A DNA stretch of 64,000 nucleotides from Fusobacterium_C necrophorum. GTDB taxonomy: Bacteria; Fusobacteriota; Fusobacteriia; Fusobacteriales; Fusobacteriaceae. The stretch lies in the NCBI RefSeq assembly GCF_900104395.1, contig NZ_FMXX01000011.1; one strand, written 5' to 3'. This document shows, piece by piece, positions 51,004 through 59,578 of this stretch. The notes under the pieces are model-generated. The model was not told the DNA's origin, made no database searches, and was given only the letters and a program-made list of their open reading frames with translations. The position numbers and the translations under genes are program-made. Position 1 is the first letter of the stretch; every line of letters starts with the position of its first letter.

Positions 51004-52357
51004 TTTTTTCCTCCCTTTTCATTTTAAATAATATCTCTTCTCTGATCTTTTCACAAATACCGTTATATTGATATGGATTTCTAATAATGGAGAGCATTTC
51101 TTCATTAAAATAATCACGTAAATTCGGACTGTTATTAATGATTTCGACCATATCTTTTGTTTCCTTTTTAGAAAGCTTTAAAATATTATTTAATATCTCT
51201 TTTGCCTTTTGTTTCTCTAGGGACTTACTCAAACAAGAGAGAACATATTCCGATATTATGTCATTTTTATATTTATTTACATTTTCTATCATTGTATCGG
51301 GATATATACACAAATTGGCAAGAACATCTTCCGTACTGCTTAACATGGAGTCCAGGTAAATACATAAAGAAGGGATTGCCAACCACTCTGCCCACAATTT
51401 TCGGGGATCTCTTTCATGTTCATGTGAACTTGTATTTAAAATCACCTGAACCATGGCATTAATATGGTAACTTATTGCCCCTATTCTTTCACATAGAACA
51501 GGATTTTTTTTATGAGGCATCGTTGAGCTACCCGCTTCTTTTGTTTTTCCTTCTTTGATTTCTCCCACATCTGTTTTTCCCAGCAAATAAATCTCTCCTG
51601 ATATCTTGTCCATACTTCCGGAAATGAGAGCTAATATACTCGCAAATTCCGCGATACTGTCTCTCGAATTTTGCCATGAAATGTTAGAATACTTCAAACC
51701 CAGTCTTTCCATGAATCTTTTACCAACTGAAATTCCTTTTTCTCCTAATAAATTATGTGAGCCGGTTGCTCCTCCGAACTGACCGTATAGTCCTCTTTTT
51801 TTCCAGGATTCCAATCTCTCAATATGACGTTCTATTTCATTTAACCATATTGCCAATTTATACCCTAATGTAATGGGAACCGCATATTGCCCATGGCTTC
51901 TTCCAATCATAGGAAAATTTCCCGATTCCTCAATGATTTTTACTAATTTAGCTTTAATGGAAAGCAATCTTTTATCATAAATTTTAATCGCTTCTTTTAT
52001 CTCTAACATTTGAGAAGTATCAAGAATATCTTGTGTTGTTGCTCCATAGTGTAAATAATTATTATACGGTTCCCCACACAATCTCCTAATCTCATCTAAA
52101 ACCGGAATTAATGAATTGAAATTTTTAGCGTAGGAATCAGAGATTTTCTCCCAATTTATACTTGGATTTTCCATAGCTTTTTTAATATAATCAGCGACAT
52201 CTTTGGGAATAATATCCAATTCGCCCTCTATTTCAGATAGAATTACTTCTATTTTCATCCATCTTCTAAATCTATTTTTTTCATCGAAAATCTCTTTCAT
52301 TTCCCTTGTAGAATAGTTATTCGATTGAATTTCATAATCTAAAAAATGCACAATCAT
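50993..52357 (-). CDS. fumarase/adenylosuccinate-lyase superfamily lyase B
   Basis: A 454-residue lyase. HYGATTQDILDTSQML, GRSHGQYAVPITLGYKLA and the signature loop GSSTMPHKKNP (about 277-287, with the catalytic Ser) are intact. Family members eliminate fumarate from C-N or C-S adducts, or cyclise muconates. A second, different lyase in the operon and no purine genes argue against PurB. Cleavage or formation of an S- or N-succinyl compound is likely. Confidence 0.88.
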   Translation of the reverse strand: MIVHFLDYEIQSNNYSTREMKEIFDEKNRFRRWMKIEVILSEIEGELDIIPKDVADYIKKAMENPSINWEKISDSYAKNFNSLIPVLDEIRRLCGEPYNNYLHYGATTQDILDTSQMLEIKEAIKIYDKRLLSIKAKLVKIIEESGNFPMIGRSHGQYAVPITLGYKLAIWLNEIERHIERLESWKKRGLYGQFGGATGSHNLLGEKGISVGKRFMERLGLKYSNISWQNSRDSIAEFASILALISGSMDKISGEIYLLGKTDVGEIKEGKTKEAGSSTMPHKKNPVLCERIGAISYHINAMVQVILNTSSHEHERDPRKLWAEWLAIPSLCIYLDSMLSSTEDVLANLCIYPDTMIENVNKYKNDIISEYVLSCLSKSLEKQKAKEILNNILKLSKKETKDMVEIINNSPNLRDYFNEEMLSIIRNPYQYNGICEKIREEILFKMKREEKNEN

Positions 52358-52359
52358 TT

Positions 52360-53523
52360 TTAATATTCCTCCTCATAAGGCTTTTTCTCGGAATCTATTT
52401 TTATCTCAGATATAAATAGATCAGAGATTTCTTCTGCTGTTTTTCCGGTTTTAGAAGCCGTTTCTAAAATATTTTTTGTTATTTTATCCATATTCATCTT
52501 AATGTGTTGTAATACTTCCTTTGCTAATGGAATTCTATTTGCTCCAAATAAGGCATTCATAGATATCGGACCTCCTGCACCTGACAGATAAGAAGGAAGA
52601 ACGATGATATTTTTCTTTTTCAGAATGGGTTTTGCTTCATCTGCAACGGCTAAATTAGCTCCTTGAACTATAACTTTAGCTGAAACCGAATCTGCGTTTT
52701 GAGCTGTTATTGTATTTTCAATTGCTGCTAAAACCAACAAGTCAACATCTTTTTTTATAGTGTCTCTGGTATCTTCCGGATAAAGTTTCGAATCTTCTAT
52801 TTCCGGCAACATTGTTCCTTTCTTCTCCAAGTATTCTTTTATCGGAAGCTTATTCTCAGGAGAGTAAAGCAATTTATCTTGATCGGAAATACCCAATATT
52901 TTTACTTTTTCTTCCAATAAACCAATAATACAAGCTTTTGCCAAAACTCCGAATCCTTGTACTACAGCGGTTGATTCTTCCGGTTTTTTTCCTAAAAATC
53001 TTAATGCAGATAAAGCTGAAGCCGCAACGGCATAGCCTGCCCTGATCTCTCCTAACGTCCACTTATCTATCACGGCTTCCTGAAGTAAAGAAGATAATTT
53101 GTCAAATTGTTCTTTGGATAATCCCTGTGCTTTTTCTATGGCTACTTTAACAGATTTTAGACCTATTTCATGTGCAATTTCTTCTAATTCCCGCATATTG
53201 GTATTTAAATCGGAACCCATAGAATATCTTGTTTCTAGAAAAGGCTTTATTGCTTTCATAAATCTTAAAATAACTTGTTTTTTGTCAGGAGATTTCGGAT
53301 TAAAATCTATTCCTGATTTCGCTCCACTCACATTTAAATTACATATTTTCATCTTTTTGCTCATATTCTTTGCCATATTTATTACATGTTGTTTTGTCAG
53401 TCCGTCTTTTACCCTAAGTCCCCCGGCAGCTAATGGTTTAGATAAATCATCAATCACCAGCCAAGCATGAGCATCATATTTTTCATCAAAGTATTCTACA
53501 ATAAAATTAGCTTCTTTATTCAC
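52360..53523 (-). CDS. divergent Glu/Leu/Phe-dehydrogenase-like protein
   Basis: A 387-residue protein, GTG start at 53523 with GGAGGAG. The N-terminal domain has AAGGLRVKDGLT and SGAKSGIDFNPKS. In true amino-acid dehydrogenases the latter reads PFGGAKGG, so the pocket is altered. The Rossmann domain has VVQGFGVLAKACI rather than a clean GxGxxG, and VIVQGANLAVADEA near the end. It may deaminate or reductively aminate an unusual 2-oxo acid, or have lost dehydrogenase activity. Confidence 0.75.
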   Translation of the reverse strand: MNKEANFIVEYFDEKYDAHAWLVIDDLSKPLAAGGLRVKDGLTKQHVINMAKNMSKKMKICNLNVSGAKSGIDFNPKSPDKKQVILRFMKAIKPFLETRYSMGSDLNTNMRELEEIAHEIGLKSVKVAIEKAQGLSKEQFDKLSSLLQEAVIDKWTLGEIRAGYAVAASALSALRFLGKKPEESTAVVQGFGVLAKACIIGLLEEKVKILGISDQDKLLYSPENKLPIKEYLEKKGTMLPEIEDSKLYPEDTRDTIKKDVDLLVLAAIENTITAQNADSVSAKVIVQGANLAVADEAKPILKKKNIIVLPSYLSGAGGPISMNALFGANRIPLAKEVLQHIKMNMDKITKNILETASKTGKTAEEISDLFISEIKIDSEKKPYEEEY

Positions 53524-54889
53524 TTATATTCTCCTCCTTCATCTTCCTTTTTTTTGTTATAATATTGGTGATAATTTTATCTGCTTCTCCTATATATTTA
53601 TACGGATCTGTGACAAAATCTATCTCTTGATCAAACTGAGGGTAATCACTCTTGATTGTATCAATGACACTTCCTCCATTTTCAGCTATATCCATGCTAA
53701 TTTCATAAATATATTTATGTGCTTCACTTTTTCCGATTTTTTTACTTAACCAAAACATTAAAGATTCCGACATTATTTTTTCTTTAGATGCCGCTAAATT
53801 CCTATTAATATTTTCTTTATTTACTTTAAGTCCTTTCAACACAAATTTTATAAGCTCCAATACTTTTGAAAGATACATAGAACTGTCCGTAATACTTACC
53901 CATTCGGTTCTGACTCCTCTATAATCCCTCTCATGTTCAAGAATAAAAGTATCTAATGAAGTATAAAAATTGGCTTTGACTAATTTTGATAAGGTTACTA
54001 TCTGCTCACAAACTTCCGGATTTCTTTTATGGGGCATAGTAGAGCTCCCAATTTTTCCCTTAATAAACGGTTCTGAAATTTCTCCAATCTCATCTTTATT
54101 AAGCTCAATGATTTCATTTGCAATTTTTCCAAAGCAACCCGAAGTAGAAGTAAAAGCAAATAAAATTTCAATAATCCTGTCTCTACAACTATACCAAGAT
54201 ATTTCAGGATTTTTTAAATTTAGTTTTTTTGAAAATAATTCTATTAATTTATGTCCTCTTCCATCAAAAGCAGCCATCGTACCAACACCACCAAATAATT
54301 GAGACACCGTAGAATTATGTTGACACCTTCTTAATCTCTCATAATTTCGCATACTTTCATCCAACCATTGAGCTATTTTTAATCCCAAAGTTGTCGGCAA
54401 TGCTTGTTGACCGTGAGTCCTTGCTACAATAACGGTATTTCTATGTTCTATGGATAAGTTTTCCAAAATATCCAAAATATCTTCCATATCTTTTAATAAA
54501 ATCTCTAAAATATTTTTGATCTCCAACATTTGAGAAGTATCTTCAATATCTTGTGTTGTAGCCCCGTAATGAATATAGTTCGTATACTCCGAAGTTAAAT
54601 TTTTTCCCCATTCTTTTAAAAGAGGGAATAGGGAATGTCCTGTATTTTCAATTCCTTTTTTTATTTCATTGCAATCCAATTTTTTGATATCAGCAACTTC
54701 TTTCAGTTTATCAACAATATATTTTGGTACTATATCCAATTCACATTGACTTTCCAATAAAGCCACTTCGACATCCAACCATCTTTGCATCCTTTTTTCA
54801 TCATCAAAAATGATATTCATTTTCTCAGTATTATAGAATTTTCCATAAAATTTTGAATTTGTTATATGATTACTTTTAAACTCCATCAT
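53516..54889 (-). CDS. fumarase/adenylosuccinate-lyase superfamily lyase A
   Basis: A 457-residue lyase with HYGATTQDIEDTSQML, ARTHGQQALPTTLGLKIA and GSSTMPHKRNP (about 280-290). It resembles lyase B and has a similar length, but the two differ over most of the chain, so they probably act on different substrates or form a mixed tetramer. GGTGA precedes the start; the end overlaps the dehydrogenase-like gene by 8 nt. Confidence 0.88.
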   Translation of the reverse strand: MMEFKSNHITNSKFYGKFYNTEKMNIIFDDEKRMQRWLDVEVALLESQCELDIVPKYIVDKLKEVADIKKLDCNEIKKGIENTGHSLFPLLKEWGKNLTSEYTNYIHYGATTQDIEDTSQMLEIKNILEILLKDMEDILDILENLSIEHRNTVIVARTHGQQALPTTLGLKIAQWLDESMRNYERLRRCQHNSTVSQLFGGVGTMAAFDGRGHKLIELFSKKLNLKNPEISWYSCRDRIIEILFAFTSTSGCFGKIANEIIELNKDEIGEISEPFIKGKIGSSTMPHKRNPEVCEQIVTLSKLVKANFYTSLDTFILEHERDYRGVRTEWVSITDSSMYLSKVLELIKFVLKGLKVNKENINRNLAASKEKIMSESLMFWLSKKIGKSEAHKYIYEISMDIAENGGSVIDTIKSDYPQFDQEIDFVTDPYKYIGEADKIITNIITKKRKMKEENISE

Positions 54890-54892
54890 AAA

Positions 54893-55447
54893 TCACCTAT
54901 CTTCTAAAATATTGCATTCCAATTCTCTGTCAGGCAGCCCTTCATAAAAAAATCTTACAATGGGTTTTTGAGGATTAACCATAGAGATGATAACTGCTAT
55001 TGTTTCTGAATCTTTTGCAAGTTCCGTATCCAAGGTGGTCGGAGTATCTCTCAAAATATCTGTTGTCCAAGAGACTCTATGCATGTGATACGCACCTACA
55101 ATTTCTGTATCCTCTTTTATACAATCACTCAATATGACTCCCATTTCTTTATTATCAACAACCCATCCTCTCTTTTCTAATGGTGTTTCAGAAGGAATTG
55201 CGAATTCTTTCATTTTTTTATCCATTCTTTCTTTATCCTCATATCTCCCATTTTTATAAAGAGGGTATATATTTTTGATTAAGACACTTTCGTCATCTAA
55301 AACTTCCCCCGATAAAAGTCCATACGCTTTCTGTTCCTGTAATTCATAATCATAATATCTCTTTTCTAACTTTCTGTAACAATGTTCAAGCATTCTGTTG
55401 TAAATGAATCTAGGTATTTTTACGATCTTAGCTTTTTCCATTTTCAT
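54893..55447 (-). CDS. JAMM/MPN metalloprotease (Mec+/HcyD-like)
   Basis: A 184-residue JAB-domain protein. Likely metal site: Glu48 (LLSGE), His121 and His123 (YHMHR) and Asp134. In the JAMM motif HxH-x7-S-x2-D the Ser is replaced by Ile131. JAMM proteins of sulfur-carrier operons cut a carrier-amino-acid adduct (as Mec+ does for CysO-cysteine) or trim the carrier C-terminus. Since the carrier here already ends in GG, adduct cleavage is more likely. Confidence 0.82.
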   Translation of the reverse strand: MKMEKAKIVKIPRFIYNRMLEHCYRKLEKRYYDYELQEQKAYGLLSGEVLDDESVLIKNIYPLYKNGRYEDKERMDKKMKEFAIPSETPLEKRGWVVDNKEMGVILSDCIKEDTEIVGAYHMHRVSWTTDILRDTPTTLDTELAKDSETIAVIISMVNPQKPIVRFFYEGLPDRELECNILEDR

Positions 55448-55464
55448 CTATTTCACCTCAATTA

Positions 55465-56511
55465 TTAAAAAATTAGTCGTTTTGCCTTAAATCCTTTTTC
55501 CAAAAGTCCTTTTACAATTAATAATGATAAGTTCCCCGAAGAGGAGGCTACTAAAATAACCTTATTTTTATACTCCAATAATTTAGATATATTTTTTCCT
55601 AATTCGCTTACTAAAACGTCTAAACGTTCAATATGAATTTCTTTTCCTAAAAATTCAGTATTATCTATATTTAATATTAGAAATTCATCTTTTTGCTCTT
55701 TCGTTAGCTCTTCCAATTCATAAAAATGGACGCTTTCAACTTTTACTTCAGATATTAAAGGCTTTTTTACTTCCTCAATTTTATTTAGTTTCTTTTTCTT
55801 TAAACTCACTTTTTGAAAATCCATTTCAAGTGCATCATAAATAAGAAGTTTTCCTATTAAACTCTCTCCAATATTTAAGATCAGTTTTATAACCTCCGTT
55901 GCTTGAATACATCCTATAACACCTGGCGTTGTTCCTAATATTCCCTTATCAAGTATCCCTAACTCTTTTAGCTCTGAGCTTTCCTTTGGAAATAAATCTC
56001 GGTATGTAAAGCCTTCTTTGGTGCAGAATACGGAAACTTGCCCTTCAAATTCAAATACACTTCCATATACATATGGTTTTTCTAATTTCTCACATGTGTC
56101 GCTGATTAAATAGCGAACATAAAAATTATCTGTTGCATCTACCACATAGTCATATTCTCCTATGATCTCTTCTGCATTGTCTTTATCTAGAGGAATATCA
56201 TATGCTACTATATGGATGGTAGGATTCAATCTTAATAGTTTTTCTTTCGCTATGAAAGATTTCTTTTCCTCTAAAGAAGTACTGTCATATAGTACTTGTC
56301 TTTGTAAATTACTAATATCAACAGTATCAAATTCTACCAATCCAATTGTTCCAATGCCGGCAGCAGATAAATATAAGGCTGCCGGACTCCCAAGACCTCC
56401 AACTCCAATAATCAATACTTTTGTTTCTAATAACTTTTTTTGCCCATCAATCCCAACATTGTGTAGCAAAAAATGTCTGGAATACCTAGAAAAAAAATCT
56501 TCATTTAGCAT
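55465..56511 (-). CDS. E1-like ThiF/MoeB/HesA enzyme with degenerate rhodanese domain
   Basis: A 348-residue protein, first gene of the operon. Nucleotide-binding GVGGLGSP (36-43), FDTVDISNLQRQ (61-72) and VVDATDNFYVRYL indicate adenylation of a carrier C-terminus. The usual zinc-binding CxxC near the CLFP motif is missing (TYRDLFP). A C-terminal region (about 265-348) looks like a rhodanese module, but the active-site Cys is absent (LVASSSGN). Sulfur must then come from elsewhere. Confidence 0.87.
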   Translation of the reverse strand: MLNEDFFSRYSRHFLLHNVGIDGQKKLLETKVLIIGVGGLGSPAALYLSAAGIGTIGLVEFDTVDISNLQRQVLYDSTSLEEKKSFIAKEKLLRLNPTIHIVAYDIPLDKDNAEEIIGEYDYVVDATDNFYVRYLISDTCEKLEKPYVYGSVFEFEGQVSVFCTKEGFTYRDLFPKESSELKELGILDKGILGTTPGVIGCIQATEVIKLILNIGESLIGKLLIYDALEMDFQKVSLKKKKLNKIEEVKKPLISEVKVESVHFYELEELTKEQKDEFLILNIDNTEFLGKEIHIERLDVLVSELGKNISKLLEYKNKVILVASSSGNLSLLIVKGLLEKGFKAKRLIF

Positions 56512-56568
56512 ATAAAAACCTCCATATAAAAAAATTTAAATCTTGAAATATTTTTTAAATCATATCTA

Positions 56569-56597
56569 ATATTATCACTAAAATAAGAATAATTCAA
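56569..56597 (-). promoter_or_regulatory. promoter of the 14-gene sulfur-carrier/transport operon
   Basis: On the minus strand: TTGAAT (56592-56597), 17-nt spacer, TAATAT (56569-56574), 57 nt upstream of the E1-like gene. No riboswitch-like structure was seen in the short leader. Confidence 0.65.
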
Positions 56598-56772
56598 GAA
56601 AAAAATAATTTAAATTAATATTATTTAAAAACAAAAAAATTATATATAAATAATATTCTACAAATTATTTAAAATAGTAACTTAAATTTTCATAAAATTT
56701 CTCTCCGATTTTAAAAAATACAATCTATAATTTTTTTAAAAATGATATGCAAATTAAAAAAAATGAACTCAA

Positions 56773-56808
56773 TAAAAAAACTGCCCTCAATCTTGAGAAC
56801 AGTTTTCT
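56773..56808 (-). terminator. terminator of the PTS transporter gene
   Basis: Stem AAAACTG/CAGTTTT extended by CTCAA/TTGAG with a tight loop; on the minus strand it is followed by TTTTTTT. Confidence 0.7.
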
Positions 56809-56884
56809 ATGAATTTTTCCTCCAAAAATTTCAAATCTTCCGAATAATCTTTTGTTCTACACGCCTCGTCACATGATTTCAAAA

Positions 56885-58498
56885 TTATAAAGAATACTTT
56901 TGAATAATCTTGTTTTTATAAGTCTCTGCTTGTGTTCCATAAATAATTTGAATTCCCTTTCCGGCTCGAAGAACTCCCTGTGCTTGTAAATTTTTCCAGA
57001 CACTGTCCTCCGCCACTTTTTTCTCATCTCTTACCGTCACACGAAGTCTTGTAATACAAGCATCGATTCCTTCTATATTTTCCGCTCCTCCTAAAGCATT
57101 GACAATCTTATCAATCAATGCTTCTTCATTTTCTTTGGCAGTATACTCTTTTCTGGTATAAAGCTTTGTATCCGCTTCTTTTCTACCCGGTGTCGGATAA
57201 TCGAATTTTTCTATCATAAACTTAAACAGAAAATAATAGATTCCTGCATAAAACGGAGCCAGTATTAAAATCCATTGATAGGATGTTTTCGCCATTCCTT
57301 GTAACAAACCGAAAAAAGTAAAATCAATAATTCCACGAGAAAAAGTAATTCCTACCGCTACATTCAAAAAATGCATCAATCCATAAGAAAGACCCTCTAA
57401 TAAAGCATGAAGCAAATACAATGGAGGAGCAACAAATAGAAAGGTAAACTCAATGGGTTCCGTAATTCCTGTTAAAAAAGAGGTCAAAGCTGCTGAAATC
57501 AAAATTCCCTTAATTTTTGTTCGATTCTCCATATCGGCACAATGATACATGGCAAGAGCTGCTGCCGGAAGTCCAAACATCATAGGAAGAAAACCTCCTG
57601 TCATGGTTCTCGTTGCATTGGCGGAATAGTGGATTGTACTTGGATCTGCCAGTTGAGCAAAAAATATCTTCTGACCTCCTGCTATTAATTTTCCTGCCAC
57701 TTCCATCGTTCCACCAAGTTCTGTATACCAGAATAGAGGATACACAGCATGATGTAGTCCGAAAACATTTAAAAGCCTTCCTGTCAAACCATATAGAAAA
57801 GTTCCGAAAGGACCCATAGCCGTGAAGGCTTCTCCCGCCCTCACCACTCCGGCGAAAATACTCGGCCAAATAAAAGGGACAACGACTCCTAATGGAATAA
57901 AAAATATCATGGTTAAAACAGGTACAAAACGATTTCCGCTAAAAAAAGCAAGATAGTCCGGCAGAGTTTTTTCAGAAAAACGATTGGTAATAAATGCTGC
58001 CAAAGCTCCACAGATGATTCCACCCAAAACTCCTGTTTGCAGAGTAAAAATTCCAAGTTCTTTCGTATACAGTGCCGCTTTTCCGACCGCCGCTTCATAA
58101 GTAAAACCTGCTTCTATCAGGGATTGTACCGTTGTATTCTCCGCTGTTTGACCCAGAAATCCCAAAACAGTTCCTATAACCGTATGAAAAAGAAGAAATC
58201 CGAGCAAAGCGGATAAGGCAGCTGTTTCTTTATTTTTATTGGCAAGCCCTATCGCAACTCCGACAGCAAAAATCACGGATAAATTTGCAAAGACAAAAAG
58301 TCCGGCCTGTAAAAATAAAGTTAAAATGTGATTCATCATCGTTCCGGGAGCCAGAAAAGTTAAACCATAGGTTTCCACGATTGCATTGCTGGTGAAAGCT
58401 CCTCCTACTCCCAAGAGTATCCCTGCCATAGGCAACACTGCAATAGGTAACATAAATGCTCTTCCAACCCTTTGTAAAAATGAAAATGTGTTCTTCAT
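56885..58498 (-). CDS. PTS glucose/N-acetylglucosamine-family EIICB
   Basis: A 537-residue permease; start at 58498 (MKNTFSFLQRVGRAF) with AAGGAGG upstream. EIIC (about 1-420) has GGFLPMMFGLPAAALAMYHCA and TGITEPIEFTFLF. EIIB follows a linker, with the phosphorylation Cys in IDACITRLRV. Glucose, GlcNAc and MalX-type enzymes share this layout; no EIIA is fused or adjacent. Monocistronic. Confidence 0.9.
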   Translation of the reverse strand: MKNTFSFLQRVGRAFMLPIAVLPMAGILLGVGGAFTSNAIVETYGLTFLAPGTMMNHILTLFLQAGLFVFANLSVIFAVGVAIGLANKNKETAALSALLGFLLFHTVIGTVLGFLGQTAENTTVQSLIEAGFTYEAAVGKAALYTKELGIFTLQTGVLGGIICGALAAFITNRFSEKTLPDYLAFFSGNRFVPVLTMIFFIPLGVVVPFIWPSIFAGVVRAGEAFTAMGPFGTFLYGLTGRLLNVFGLHHAVYPLFWYTELGGTMEVAGKLIAGGQKIFFAQLADPSTIHYSANATRTMTGGFLPMMFGLPAAALAMYHCADMENRTKIKGILISAALTSFLTGITEPIEFTFLFVAPPLYLLHALLEGLSYGLMHFLNVAVGITFSRGIIDFTFFGLLQGMAKTSYQWILILAPFYAGIYYFLFKFMIEKFDYPTPGRKEADTKLYTRKEYTAKENEEALIDKIVNALGGAENIEGIDACITRLRVTVRDEKKVAEDSVWKNLQAQGVLRAGKGIQIIYGTQAETYKNKIIQKYSL

Positions 58499-58582
58499 GT
58501 TATTTTCCTCCTTCATAAAATATTTATATCAAAGTATATCACAGATACCATTTTACAAGCTATAAATTTTCCTCTCAGTGAT

Positions 58583-59437
58583 TTATTTTTCCAATACTTG
58601 AATGGAAATTATCCCAAACATAATAAACACAATTCCTATAACAAAATTTAAAGTTATCATTTCCCCCAAGAAAATGATTGCGAATAAAGTTCCAAAGACT
58701 GATTCCAAAGATAAAATTAATCCTATTTTATGTGCCGGTACATATTTTTGAGATAAATTTTGTAGTGTAAAGTTGATCAGTGTACAGACCACAATCAAAT
58801 ATAGTAAAGAATAGTCTAAGGTAAAATGAATCGAAGTCTTCTCAAAAAGAAATTGAAAGAAAAAGCTTATTATTCCTACTACAAGCATTTGTACTATAGT
58901 AATATTCAATATTTCGTGCTCTTTTGGATTGATACAAGCAAATAACACAATATTGGCAGCAAAGCTGAATGCACAAAGAATGGTAAGAAAATCTCCAAAA
59001 TTTAGTGTAAACTCAAAACTGTCAAAATTTTGAAAAGAAATAAAAAACAATCCTAGGAGAATGGATACAAAAGAAAAATATACTATTTTTTGGAATTTCT
59101 TTTTAAAAAATAGGAATTGAATGAATGGAATCATAATAATATATAAAGAAGTTAAAAATGACTGTTTTGAAACGCTAGTAAATTTTAATCCATAAGTTTG
59201 AAAACCGAAAGCTAAAAATAAACTGATCCCTGCAAAAAAACCGAAAATTGTTTCGGATACTTTGATTTGTTTCAGTTTTTTCCAAAAGAAGATTGAAAGA
59301 ATGAGACCTGTTGTAAAAAACCTGAAAAATATTATTTCAAGTGGTGAATAATAAGAAATTATATCCTTCGTGGCTATATAAGCACTTCCTCGAATCATTG
59401 CCAGAAAAAAGATTACGATTAAAAAAATTTTTTTCAT
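58583..59437 (-). CDS. EamA/DMT-family exporter
   Basis: A 284-residue protein with ten membrane helices in two EamA repeats; start at 59437 with TAGGAGG upstream. The end of repeat 2, GLILSLESVFGTLFAIIFLGEM, is the family signature. Substrate unknown (metabolite or amino-acid export). It stands alone. Confidence 0.86.
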   Translation of the reverse strand: MKKIFLIVIFFLAMIRGSAYIATKDIISYYSPLEIIFFRFFTTGLILSIFFWKKLKQIKVSETIFGFFAGISLFLAFGFQTYGLKFTSVSKQSFLTSLYIIMIPFIQFLFFKKKFQKIVYFSFVSILLGLFFISFQNFDSFEFTLNFGDFLTILCAFSFAANIVLFACINPKEHEILNITIVQMLVVGIISFFFQFLFEKTSIHFTLDYSLLYLIVVCTLINFTLQNLSQKYVPAHKIGLILSLESVFGTLFAIIFLGEMITLNFVIGIVFIMFGIISIQVLEK

Positions 59438-59544
59438 GTTCAACCTCCTAAAATCCATTTTTTTGATTATAATATGTATTCTTTTCAAATGCAATCATTC
59501 TTAATCCCAAAAATGATTGGAGAAGATTTGGAAAGATACTTTAA

Positions 59545-59578
59545 ATTCAAAAAGGGTTATCAAAAATCAGATAACCCT
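59545..59578 (-). terminator. terminator of the pxp operon
   Basis: 9-bp stem AGGGTTATC/GATAACCCT (59553-59561 with 59570-59578) overlapping the pxpC stop; TTTTTGAATTT follows on the minus strand. Confidence 0.75.

Larger units (their letters stand above)
56512..56884. other. operon promoter region, no confident gene
   Basis: Holds the promoter of the 14-gene operon and the terminator of the PTS gene. A minus-strand frame at 56788-56883 (TTG start, LKSCDEACRTKDYSEDLKF...) reads like coding sequence with three Cys, but it lacks a Shine-Dalgarno site and is not called. Confidence 0.5.

Noticed and set aside
50993..54889. PurB (adenylosuccinate lyase) or ArgH for the two lyases
   Set aside because: Superfamily signatures match, but two divergent copies in an operon with carrier, E1 and JAMM genes and no purine or arginine genes argue for another substrate.
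56788..56883. Small Cys-containing protein (about 31 codons, minus strand) after the PTS gene
   Set aside because: Coding-like, but the start would be TTG without a Shine-Dalgarno site and the end runs into the terminator stem; evidence too thin to call.
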